Origin: Apostichopus japonicus
Lineage: Eukaryota; Echinodermata; Holothuroidea; Aspidochirotida; Stichopodidae
Length of the DNA: 64,000 nucleotides
Direction of reading: 5' to 3'
NCBI RefSeq assembly: GCF_037975245.1
Contig: NC_092576.1
Coordinates: 26,489,611-26,553,610, forward strand
Shown here: positions 52,935-63,100 of the stretch, one piece after another
Layout: the number at the start of each line of letters is the position of its first letter
Position numbering within the stretch: position 1 is the stretch's first letter
Notes under the pieces: generated by a model
Told to the model about the DNA's origin: nothing
What the model saw: only the letters and a program-made list of their open reading frames with translations
Database searches by the model: none
Made by a program: the position numbers and the translations under genes

Positions 52935-55900
52935 TTAGACTGCGGATTCCAGCGTAAGTAACCAGCCAGGATCTGACCGCTGAAAGGGCATAGTATTTAA
53001 AGGTATGTCGATCTTTTTATACTTGAGATTAGTCTTAAAGGCTTCTTTAAGCTGCATAAAGTTAACATTACTTTTACTACAATATTGATGTTGTGTGTAC
53101 TTTTTTACACTTATTATTAAGTTAAATTTATAGAAGAAATCCTCTACAACAGGAATACATTTATTTAATTTACATTGAAAGATGAAATGCTTCATACATA
53201 AAATAAGAAAATTGTATGGGTGAGTTACATCGACACCGAAACCGAGTAGGATATCCTTCTTGGAGAAGAAAAATTGCTTATTTAATAACCTAGCCTCAAC
53301 CACTAAAATAAAAGTGGATGTCACACTACACTCCTAGAACAGATGCTCTATACTGGAGAGTCTGATTTTCCGATGATATGAGAAGTTTATTACTCCCAAC
53401 TATTCTATGTAAAACTCTAAACTGAAAATATTGGATTTTTGATTCGGAAACTGTTGCCCAAGGTATACTGTAAAACGTATTCCAATCTTCTGTCGTCAAG
53501 TTATTGAACACATTAGCCCATTTACGGCTAGCGGTAGGAATCTGAGCGACTTTTATCTAAATATCGGGAATAAACACACTGGGAAGTAGAATTGGAATAT
53601 AAGACCTTTTCCAGCCAAATCTCATTACAATTCGGGAAATTACAATTCTGAACATAATCTCGACGCCACTCCAAAGGAATCGCCTTAATTAAACCAGTAT
53701 AAATAGTGAAAGGAAAAACCTCTCACATACTTGACATTAGCTTCATATCAAAACTTATAGAACACAAATTTGTTATTGATACGAATGTAACAATTATTCC
53801 ACAAAAATTGATACCGTAGTTATCGGTTGGATTATTAAAAGATATTTCACAGCAAGCCTTAATAACCTGACTTGTTGCAGTTACACTGAAACAGAAACTG
53901 CTTGTCAAATTTGTAGAGCTCGAAATGAAAGAAAACTTTCCATGGAACGTGAATATCGTTACAGTAACGTTTGATCCTTGTGCACTTAAGGCTATTGATG
54001 AAACTATTAATATGAATGACCTTTAGACCCTCATATGTTAAACGATTTATCATTGACGATCTCTTTACTTTTTCAGATCTACCTCCCCAAATGAAATCGA
54101 AAATAATGCTCTCGAGCTCTTTAATAAATGCAATTGGAGGGTTTGGCAAAACCAAGAAAAGGAAAACCAGTTGAGAAAGAGCAAACGTTTTCACAATAAT
54201 ATTTCGACCAATCGGGGTCAGGTCTCTGCCAGACCATACCCGGAGGCAGTTTTTCAATCTAGTCAATTTAGGTTGGTAGTTCAAACGAAAGAGATCGTCT
54301 GTATTTTGAGTAAAAGAAACACCCAACATAGTAACAGGACCAGTTGTGACATTCAAAGCTAGATCATTAATACAAGTAGGGGGATTATTAATATACGGTC
54401 CCAAAGTCATTATATTACACTTAGAAATATTGATAACAAGCCCAGAGGCCAATCTAAAATCGTCCAGGACACTGAGGGTTTCCTCAAAGGAATCCCTACT
54501 ACCATGAAGGAAAAAACTTTGTGTCGTCTGCGTGTTGTGATAATTTAATTTCATTATTCCCTACCCTAATACCTTTGATGTTAACGTTTGAAATAACCAT
54601 TAAAGCATTCCCCCTTTTGTAAAACACAGTAATCCACTCTCTAAGGCTATTGCCAAAGCTAAAGAACGACAGGGTGTAATTAATAAAATTCCATTCCAAC
54701 TTATCAAAGGCCTTTTCAAAGTCTATGAGAAAGAGTAAGCCAGGAATATTGTGATTTGACGCATAATCAATAACATGTAACACAAAACGGATGTTTTAGC
54801 CAATGAAGTTGCCTTTCATAAACCCTGTTTGATTTCGTCCTATGATTTCATGGATAACATATTTCAGTCTAGCAGCGATTGCTTTAGCCCCGATGTTATA
54901 GTCTGTGATTGGACGATAATTTTTAAGAAGCGTTGAATCTTCTCCTGTCTTCATTATGACAGTAATCATACCCCTGGATTGTACCACAGTTAAAGCATAA
55001 TCCTGAAAACCACAGTAACAGTTAACCACTTTGTCCGATAATATGCCAGAACTTTTTATAAAAATTGACAGTTTAGACCGTCGCTCCCAGGGGCCTTATC
55101 ATTCTTCATTGAAGAAAGAGCAGTAAAACATTCCTCTAAATCTAAAGGTCCATCGCAAGAACTCGAATCATCTAGGTTCAGCTGGGGTGATCTAGTTCAT
55201 TAAAGCAGCTAGAGGGGGAGCAATGGTTACAAGTATATAATGTCTTATACAAATCTTTAATATTTAATAGAATATCAGTACTCTCTGAATAACTTTGGCC
55301 GTTTTCACCAATAAGCTTACGAATCCTATTTCTTTCTTATAGATTCAGAAAATACCTTGTATTTTTTCTCCTTCCTCTACCCATCGTGCACGAGATCTCA
55401 TAATAGTTCCTTTCAACTCGTAGAAGCTTAAAAGCTCGGTTTGAGCATTTCTTAGCTTCGCCCGGATATGAGGACATTCATTCTGGAATAGCTGACACTT
55501 AATATCGGATATTTTAGAATACTTTGGATTACTTCATACTAACCGAACGTATTTCAAATTTAAGAAGTTCCCACTGAATAGTAGAATTAATATTATTATT
55601 TGGGGACAGTTCTGTACTAATCAATTTCGTTATTAGTTCGACAAATACCACATCGTCCAATAAGGAATTGTTGAATTTCCAATATCCTGGCCCTCTCTTA
55701 GCAAGAATGGATGCTAAATTTGAGATGTACAAACGAATGATCAGATTGAATACCAGGGGAGATTCTGATATTACTAGTAGAGTTAGCAAGGTTACGAGAA
55801 AGCAGGAAAAAATCAAGTCTACAATGGATACCATGAGTTATATTAGAACTCCAAGTGAAGTGCTTCGAGAGCGGGTTCCTTTCTCTCCATATGTCATCAA

Positions 55901-56390
55901 GGAGATACATTGGCCACGTGCTTGAAAATTTGTCCTATGCTGACCTCCCTTCTTATCCAGGTCTATATTGAAAACGAAATCAAAATCCCCTCCTACTATA
56001 ATAGAATCCCCTGGAAATATTGCAAAGTATTGGAAATCTGTGATAAAAAATCAGGACTATCAGGATTTGGACCATATAAGCAGACTATAGAAAGTACTTT
56101 CTCTTCCAGGATAATGTCCAAAATAATATATGTACCGTAATTATGAATACTTTCTTTTACACTTTTGCCATGAAATCTATGATTAAATAAAATGCAGACT
56201 CCACAACTGTTTGTGATACCATGTGAAAAAACAATTTCCCCCACCCCGTACTCCAATATCCCACATCATTTAAGCAACTGCGTTTCCTGTATAAGGCAGA
56301 CATCGACTTTGTACCTGTGTAAATAAGAGAACAGCTGTCCACGTTTTTTGGATTGCCTTAGCCCTCTTGCATTAAACGAGATGAAACTTA
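52935..56390 (-). pseudogene. L1-like ORF2 (endonuclease-reverse transcriptase), heavily decayed
   Basis: Minus-strand fragments in order: endonuclease pieces (VLSIVCLYGPNPDSPDF near 56070; GIQSDHSFVHLKF near 55715), RT pieces (GLLFLIDFEKAFDKLEW near 54700; SQHADDTKFF near 54525), then KCNIMTLGPY, LGVSFTQNTDDLF, WSGRDLTPIGRNIIVKTFAL, FIWGGRSEKVKRS, and C-terminal FQFRVLHRIVGSNKLL (53440) and FLILCMKHFIFQCKLNKCIP (53180). The catalytic box reads HADD instead of Y/FADD. Frames change repeatedly, so there is no function. Confidence 0.8.
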
Positions 56391-56779
56391 ACTCACCGGC
56401 CCTGATATTGCATGAGGGAACCATAAACAAGCAGCCTTATCGAGCACAGAACAATATATAACGTAAAAAGTACATACCGTTTCCGTAAAGATAAATAATA
56501 GGGTATGTATATGTAAACAAGTTCGTATGGAGTTAAAAAAACAAGGTCAAATAAAGTCAATCCAATCGGATAAATCGCGAAATGATCGTAAGATATATAC
56601 GATGTAACGTCTCAGTCCGGTTGAAAAATACGCCACATTCGCGTAAGTATCGGATGATTACTGGACACTAGTAGGGCCGAATAGAATATGTAAATAATTT
56701 TCCAGATTAAAATAAACAAGAACGTTCACAAGTACGATGTCCGCAGTACTGAAAACGAGAAAAACCACAGGCACCAAAT

Positions 56780-57588
56780 TAATGAAAGTTATACAGCTTG
56801 CCATTGGACAAACGCCAGTGGCCTCCAGAAAAATGTAATTTTGTACCTGACTGATACAGATCTGACACCTTTTTTTCCCCACTTCCTTTTCTCCTCCATG
56901 TCATCTCGAGTTAAGTCATCGATCATAAAATAATCCTCATTTTGTAGTGCATGTCTCTGGTTTGTTCTAGCGGTTAATTTGTCCTGGTAGAAAGAGAGCT
57001 TTGCCAAAATATGTCTGTCTCTCCCGGTGACAACCCTACCGTCTTGATGGGCTCGTTCAACACGACAATCAGGAATCCCGACTTTGGAGAGAACATCTTT
57101 AACGATTTTAATGCAATCCTCGGAGTCTTCCGTTTTGGTCCCCAGGATTCTAACATTGTTTCTACGGGAGAAACGTTCCTGCTTGTTTAAAAGTGTCGCT
57201 TGAAGATCCTTTGAAGCCTCTAGATCAGTGATTGTGGCTTCGAAGCGCTCACATGTTTTTCGGAAATCGACATTTTGCTCCTTTAAACCGTTCAGTGCGG
57301 CTTCCTGCGTCTCGAAGGCACTTGGGAATTCAGAGCGAATAGTATTCAATTCACGGAAAATTCTTTCTATCGCAGAGTTCAAATTGTCACAAGGATTACC
57401 AGTTGTATCTCCATTATTGTCGTTGACACTGGCAGGTGGGTCATCTGAACGTGATAGGCTGGAGCCTAGGCCCAAGGTTATGGAAGAGTTAGGTTAGATG
57501 TTAGGTCTGGGCGTTGGCTGTCGGAATCTTTTTTCTTCTTTTGGCTGCCCGGGGGCCTACCTCTTGGTCTTTTTTCGCCCTGATTCAT
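56780..57588 (-). pseudogene. L1-like ORF1 (coiled coil, RRM, C-terminal domain), nearly open
   Basis: The likely start (complement of 57586-57588) gives MNQGEKRPRGRPPGSQKKKK, an AT-hook-like basic lead. After a stop near 57485 a long frame (57475-56789) carries a predicted coiled coil (LNSAIERIFRELNTIRSEFP, LEASKDLQATLLNKQERFSR), an RRM-like RNNVRILG, and the C-terminal RDRHILAKLSFYQDKLTART block with DDLTRDDMEEKRK. This order is that of L1 ORF1p, an RNA-binding trimer. The stop between the lead and the body is the main defect. Confidence 0.75.
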
Positions 57589-57599
57589 TGTATGGCTGA

Positions 57600-57970
57600 T
57601 AAATCGTTATATTTGCAAACAATTCTTTGGAAAACTCCTGAAAAACTTAAGAAATAACAAAAACCCTTTGTCGCTCGATGTACTTAGGCCAACATAGCAC
57701 CAATCCAATGAGAATGGTCATGATCGCTAATGGGTTGGTAAACTTTACTTCACTAAAAAAGGTACTTCAGATTAAAGAAAAGCGTCGATCCGAGTATAAG
57801 TCAACCCAACCATCAATGAAGGGCCCGATGAGCACCTGCATTGTTTTTCTTAACTTATTCCTTTACAAATAGTTTTCATCTTATTCAGAATGGTCATGAT
57901 CGCTAATGGGTTGGTAAACTTTATTTCACTAAAATAGGTACTTAAGATTAAAAAAAAGCGTCCACCCGAG
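57600..57970 (-). repeat. tandem units in the 5' region of the L1-like LINE (~176-bp period)
   Basis: AGAATGGTCATGATCGCTAA starts at 57711 and again at 57887. Each is followed by GGGTTGGTAAACTTTA and AAAAGCGTC[GC]A[TC]CCGAG, giving about 1.5 copies of a 176-bp unit upstream of ORF1 in LINE orientation. In some mammalian L1s such monomers carry the promoter. That role here is inference. Confidence 0.65.
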
Positions 57971-59524
57971 TCAACAACATTTTAATCCCCCATCACTTTG
58001 TTACTCTACCAGACTAAGACTCCATACCTGATGTAAACGAAATTAGTTCTGATCAAGATGAAGCAAAACTTCATTCAACTTTTGACTTCCAGATAGAACA
58101 GACCTACTATATCATTTTCACCAAATGGCAAGTGCTAGGTATTTATTCGAGGGTCTTACTAATGAGATGAAAAGTCTCTATAAGCATGAATTTTCAAACA
58201 TAGTGAATAGCGCACAGTACGTACAGATGTGTACTAGAGCACATTTAAGGATATTCCTAAAAGATGTGGTCTTTTAAGGGCCATCAATTCCTCCAGAAAG
58301 AGCAGACTGGTCCACCTTACTTAAACATGCATTGTCTTCCTTTTCTTTCTTTGCATTAATTTATTTAATTTTTTCTTATTCTCGATAGTTCCTTATCTAT
58401 GTATATTGTTTATTCTTACTTAGTCTCTCTTTGTTTTTGTTTATATATATTATATATATTATTTATTAATTATTTATGAAATTATTTATTTACTTCATAA
58501 TGCATACGAAAAAAGAAAAAGAAAATGAGTAAATATGATGAAAACGCAACACACACCCACTCAAAAGAAAATGAAATAAAATGATGCGAAAAAAATATTT
58601 ACAAAAAATCAAAGATATAAAAAATATAAAAAATTACAAAATAATAATCATAATCCGAATTTTATTGATGACGTCATTCGACCTATCACCTCTCTCATTT
58701 AAATGGTGCCTATACTCCTCCATACTTACTAAGAGGTTTGTTGCCACTGTTAAAATTGATACGATGCCAAATAAAATAATTATATTCCGAAAGGGAAAAT
58801 TTATATTTCAGAACATCAATTAAATATGTTTCAAACATCAAACATTTGCTTATATGTTGCATGTATTTTTCTCTAAGGGTTTGCAGTCTCATGGGTAGGT
58901 CGGATTCGAGAAATTATTTGATACGGCCCTTACAGGTTGGGGGTTATACAGAAACTATTTCAGTGGCTTTACTTTGGATTTGGAAATCCTAGACATGATT
59001 ATTGAAAAGCACAAGCTATATAATTAGCAAAATAGAACCAGAAGGTGTTCACACTGACGACTGTTTCAGATCTAACAAAGGTGAAGGAGCATTCTGGGAT
59101 TGGCCACAAAAGGACTAATTAACAATTTCCCCAAGAAAGGGATAAAAGTAACACCTACCTTTAATGCCACTCAAACGGTTGTTATCTACAGGAACACTCT
59201 CTGCCTCATTCTCCTTATTGAAAGCCCTACGTATCATCCAGTATTTGCAACGACTGGGCAATATTTCCACCAGCAGGCATGCTATAATCTTTTAAAAAGA
59301 CCCGGTTTTTTGTGTAAAACCCTTTACCTGTAATGTAAACACCGGAACTGGCGGAGCATTGCGCATGTGCAACACATCGCCGACGTAACCGGCGAAAGCC
59401 AGACTTTTAAGTACAAGTTGACCCTTTTGGCTGAATAAATATAACATATATATATATATATATATTTATATAATAAACACTTGCTTATTACACTAATATA
59501 TAGGAACAATTCCTTAAACTATAT
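57971..59524. other. A+T-rich stretch with coding-like scraps, unrecognised
   Basis: Forward sequence near 58110-58280 (MASARYLFEGLTNEMKSLYK) and minus-strand 58892-58710 have protein-like composition but no recognised family. A (TA)n microsatellite lies near 59449-59475. Confidence 0.3.
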
Positions 59525-59687
59525 GTGCTTTTTACGTGACCCGTCATACGGGATACAAAACGTCACGGCCAAACGGCACTACCAAACCATCCCATTCTGA
59601 AAAACGAACCTCAGGTCAAGCGAGCCAAAAAAAGTACATACGCTCACCGACCTGCAGAGACAAAACGCCTAACCCCCCACTGAAATA
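59525..59687 (-). other. 3' UTR and structured tail of LINE copy 2
   Basis: About 160 nt from the ORF2 stop to the end. It contains CTGCAGGTCGGTGAGCG, GGCTCGCTTGACCTGAGG and GGGATGGTTTGGTAGTGCCG, shared with all fragments, then CGTGACG, the hairpin and TCACGTAAAAAGCAC. Confidence 0.85.
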
Positions 59688-62600
59688 TTAAAAAACTACA
59701 AAAGGACGACCAGCACGCAGCGAAACAAAGCACCCTTCCCCAGCACACCACCGTCCAAAAAAGGCAGCCCTAGATAAACGGCGAAAATCGCCTTCAACCT
59801 GAAGGCGAATGTCAGACTTCACCGCCTCCAGGACTGCCTGCCAACTGGCGAATTTCCCCCTAAAAACAACATCACATCTATTCCTCCAAATAAGTTTTTT
59901 TACAACAGAACAAACATAAATAATACGCTGCAACACAGCAACGGAACAAACTGGAGGATCTAAACCATACAAAACAAAACCCTGTCCTACCGACCAGGAA
60001 CGGTCTCCCGCTAAACGGTCGGTCCAGGACTGAAACCACTCCCACAAGTTCAAAACAAAGGGGCAATGCCAAAAAACATGGGCAGTACTCTCTAAACTGT
60101 CACAGCCGGTCCTCGGGCACAGTCCATCACCCAATCGCCAGTGATACCTTTTCAGATTGGTCACCAAGGCACCGTGTGCAATTCTCCATGCAAGGTCACG
60201 GAGCCTGCAACCATTCAGCCTTGAATGCACCGAACGCCATACTTCGACAGGATGACGTCCCTGTACAAAAATTGCATTCAAGGCCCTATCCCGCAACGAA
60301 CTGTGAACGAGGGCCGGCTGTGACAGGTCAACAGGGGGCAACTCAATTAGAGCGGAGCAAATGACACGCACCACCCTGTTTGGAGTACTACTATGCGGTT
60401 CTCTGTTGCTAAACAGCGCCGGGACCCATCGACGCAGGTGCAAACCGCCCCAAAAACGTACAAAATAAGAACAAGGCAACCCTGGGTCAGTTACCGCTAC
60501 AAACAACTGCTTAAATAACAAACAAGTTAACTTACTTTCCAGATGAACCACCCCTAACCCACCCTTCTCCAGTTTTTGGTACATTACCGCCCTTTTGACA
60601 AGCTCTGTACCCCCCGACCAAATAAATGAAAATATCGCTCTCTCCAACCGCACCAGGACGCGACGCGGAATTGGATACACCGCGCCCGGGTACCACAAGA
60701 TGGGCGAAACAAAACGATTAACTACGGTGACTTTCCCTAGGATCGAAAGCCAGCGGGTGCCAAAGGTTTCGAGCCTGCTCTCAAATACCTCAGCCATCTC
60801 GCTCCAGGTGACATCACCAGGTGCATCGTAGCCGAACCATATACCATTAATTTTGATATTCTGATCCGACCACGACGCACCGAATGGTAAGTCTCTGTAT
60901 CTCCAGCTACCAAGACGAAGGCCCTTTGTCTTTTCTGGATTCAACTTCGCCCCGGTAGCTCTCTCAAAAATAGATAGATCCTGCGAGAGTGCGCGAAAGG
61001 AGCCCAGACTCGAAACAATACATGTCACGTCATCTGCATATTGAGCGCATTTCACTTTGGCACCCCCTGGCACAACGAATGGAACAAGTTTGGAGTCCCT
61101 TTCCAAAAGACGAGAGAGGGACTCGCTAAACAAAACATAAAGTAATGGAGACAGAGGGCACCCCTGGCGCACCCCCCTCTCTACGTTAAAAACCTCCGAA
61201 CAAAACCCATTTACGATAACAGAACTGAAACTTTCTTGATACAAAACAGAAATCCATTTACGAAAAACCGGGTGCAACTGAAACGTCTCCAATACATTCA
61301 TTAAAAAACCGCGATCCACCATGTCAAAGGCCTTCTGCTGGTCCAGAGACACCAATGCACATGGCAGATCACGCTCAATAACAAAGTCGGTCAAGTCGCG
61401 CATCAACCACAAGTTCTGCTGGATGCAATGACCCTTCACTGCACAAGTCTGGAGATCACCCACAAGATGCGGCATAGCCAGTGCAAGGCGGTTGCACAAA
61501 GCCTTAGCCAGCAACTTATAGTCCACATTTAACAAGGTGATCGGACGCTTGTTACGGGGATCCAAGGGGTCCCCAGACTTGGGCAGCAAAGTAATCATGC
61601 CCATACGTTGACTTTGGTTTAACAGTCCGTTTTGGAAGGCGTCCTCGAAGACGGCTCTGATGTCGGGTCCTATTATTGCCCAGAAGGTTCGGTAGAACTC
61701 CCTCGGAAGCCCGTCCGAACCCGGCGACTTGCCATTCTTCATCTTCGAAAGCGCCTTCCAAAGCTCAACAGTGGTTATTCCGCCACCCAAAATATCATTG
61801 ACATCGTGGGGAACGGTTTTTGAGATTCCCCTCAATAAATCAGCCTGTGCCGACAAGTCGACATTGCCACGCGTAAACAAACTCGAATAGTACTCTTTAT
61901 ATACGCGGACAATGCCGTGAGGGTCACTAACCACGGTCCCATCAGTAGCGCGCACAGACGGGACGCGTCTGTCACCTGCCGATGAGCTAACGGACTGGTA
62001 AAACCTCAGTGAAGGGCGCTCCTCGGCTTCCACCGCTTCGACACGGGCCCTGACGCGGGCACCGTGGTACTTTTCATCGAGATAAGTCTGCAAAGCGATG
62101 ACAGCCGAAGGGTCGCCAAACTTCACCTCCGCGCACAGCTTCGAGAATTTTTCTCTTCGACGCCGTGCGCGGGTCACGCAATACTGAATTGCGTAGCGTT
62201 TGATGCGCAACTTGACATCATCCCACCATTGGGATGTAGAAGCAAAGGCCGGCTTCAATGTTTGCCATCCTTTGTACCTGGTCTCGAAACCCTGGCGGAA
62301 CTCTGCCTCGCCAAGAATCCGACAGTTAAGCTTCCACAGGCCCCGCCCGATGGGGAAAATGGAAGGCAAAACAAAACGTGCTACCACAGTGTCATGGTCA
62401 GAGAGCGGACAGCTGAGCGTCTCGCAACCCGAAAATGTAAAACTAACGGGCGCATACACTCGATCTATCCTGGAGGCATCTTCTCCGTTAGGCCTCACCC
62501 ACGTATACACCGTACTACACGGGTGCATATGCCTCCAGACATCGGCTAAAAGGTGTGCCGAAGTGAATCTGTCCAATTCTGTGATCCCAGCGTCAGGACT

Positions 62601-63080
62601 AGCAGACACAGAAGCCCCGAGTCTGTCAAGACCCGAGTCTGGGACACAGTTAAAGTCTCCGACCATGACACATGGTGCACTACCAGGAACAAAGGAAGGC
62701 AGCGTGTTAAAAAATTCTCGTCTAGCAGAAGGCCGATTGGGAGCATACACATTGCAGAGGGAGATGTTACCCTGTGGATACTTGAAAAGAATGCAAACCA
62801 ATCGGCCCTCGTGATCCGTCTCCACCCTAGTGGCACAACCCGCCTGACGAGGTGACAGGAGGATGACAGTGCCACAGGATGAAGACGAACCAAACGAAGC
62901 ATGCAGCCCACCACCCCACTCATAAGCCCATAGAGGGACATCTTCTTCCAAAATATGTGTTTCTTGCAGGCAAACGCAGTCGACCTCCATTGAAATACAA
63001 TATAGGAAAATGCGACTGCGCTTGCGATGATCCCTCATGCCATTCACGTTCAAAGTGGCAACTGAAAATGTATGGGCCAT
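59688..63080 (-). CDS. LINE ORF2 protein: AP endonuclease + reverse transcriptase, uninterrupted (1,130 codons)
   Basis: The ATG chosen is at 63080 (MAHTFSVATLNVNGMRDH), 20 nt after the ORF1 stop; an upstream in-frame TTG is unlikely to be used. Residues ~1-240 form the AP-type endonuclease (LNVNGMR, QETH, YAPN, VGDFNCVPD, SRIDRVYAP, SDHDTV), which would nick the target. The reverse transcriptase spans ~430-740: LLPKSGDPLDPRNKRPITLL, LDQQKAFDMVD, GVRQGCPLSPLLYVLFSESL and YADD at about residue 680. A thumb-like region follows (KVTVVNRFVSPILWYPGAVY), and near residue 1000 a Cys/His motif CPRTGCDSLESTAHVFWHC (C-x4-C-x7-H-x4-C) as in other LINE C-termini. No stop or frameshift was seen, so the enzyme may work. 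Activity also needs ORF1, which has a defect in this copy. Confidence 0.92.
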   Translation of the reverse strand: MAHTFSVATLNVNGMRDHRKRSRIFLYCISMEVDCVCLQETHILEEDVPLWAYEWGGGLHASFGSSSSCGTVILLSPRQAGCATRVETDHEGRLVCILFKYPQGNISLCNVYAPNRPSARREFFNTLPSFVPGSAPCVMVGDFNCVPDSGLDRLGASVSASPDAGITELDRFTSAHLLADVWRHMHPCSTVYTWVRPNGEDASRIDRVYAPVSFTFSGCETLSCPLSDHDTVVARFVLPSIFPIGRGLWKLNCRILGEAEFRQGFETRYKGWQTLKPAFASTSQWWDDVKLRIKRYAIQYCVTRARRRREKFSKLCAEVKFGDPSAVIALQTYLDEKYHGARVRARVEAVEAEERPSLRFYQSVSSSAGDRRVPSVRATDGTVVSDPHGIVRVYKEYYSSLFTRGNVDLSAQADLLRGISKTVPHDVNDILGGGITTVELWKALSKMKNGKSPGSDGLPREFYRTFWAIIGPDIRAVFEDAFQNGLLNQSQRMGMITLLPKSGDPLDPRNKRPITLLNVDYKLLAKALCNRLALAMPHLVGDLQTCAVKGHCIQQNLWLMRDLTDFVIERDLPCALVSLDQQKAFDMVDRGFLMNVLETFQLHPVFRKWISVLYQESFSSVIVNGFCSEVFNVERGVRQGCPLSPLLYVLFSESLSRLLERDSKLVPFVVPGGAKVKCAQYADDVTCIVSSLGSFRALSQDLSIFERATGAKLNPEKTKGLRLGSWRYRDLPFGASWSDQNIKINGIWFGYDAPGDVTWSEMAEVFESRLETFGTRWLSILGKVTVVNRFVSPILWYPGAVYPIPRRVLVRLERAIFSFIWSGGTELVKRAVMYQKLEKGGLGVVHLESKLTCLLFKQLFVAVTDPGLPCSYFVRFWGGLHLRRWVPALFSNREPHSSTPNRVVRVICSALIELPPVDLSQPALVHSSLRDRALNAIFVQGRHPVEVWRSVHSRLNGCRLRDLAWRIAHGALVTNLKRYHWRLGDGLCPRTGCDSLESTAHVFWHCPFVLNLWEWFQSWTDRLAGDRSWSVGQGFVLYGLDPPVCSVAVLQRIIYVCSVVKKLIWRNRCDVVFRGKFASWQAVLEAVKSDIRLQVEGDFRRLSRAAFFGRWCAGEGCFVSLRAGRPFVVF

Positions 63081-63100
63081 GAGAGGGCAATGGGGCAAAA

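Larger units (their letters stand above)
52935..57970 (-). mobile_element. L1-like LINE, old and decayed, minus strand
   Basis: 5' region with tandem units (57970-57600), ORF1 (57588 to about 56780), ORF2 (about 56390-52935). Many stops and frame changes show it is older than the Tx1-type copies elsewhere in the window. No clear poly(A) or structured 3' tail was identified near 52935. Confidence 0.75.
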
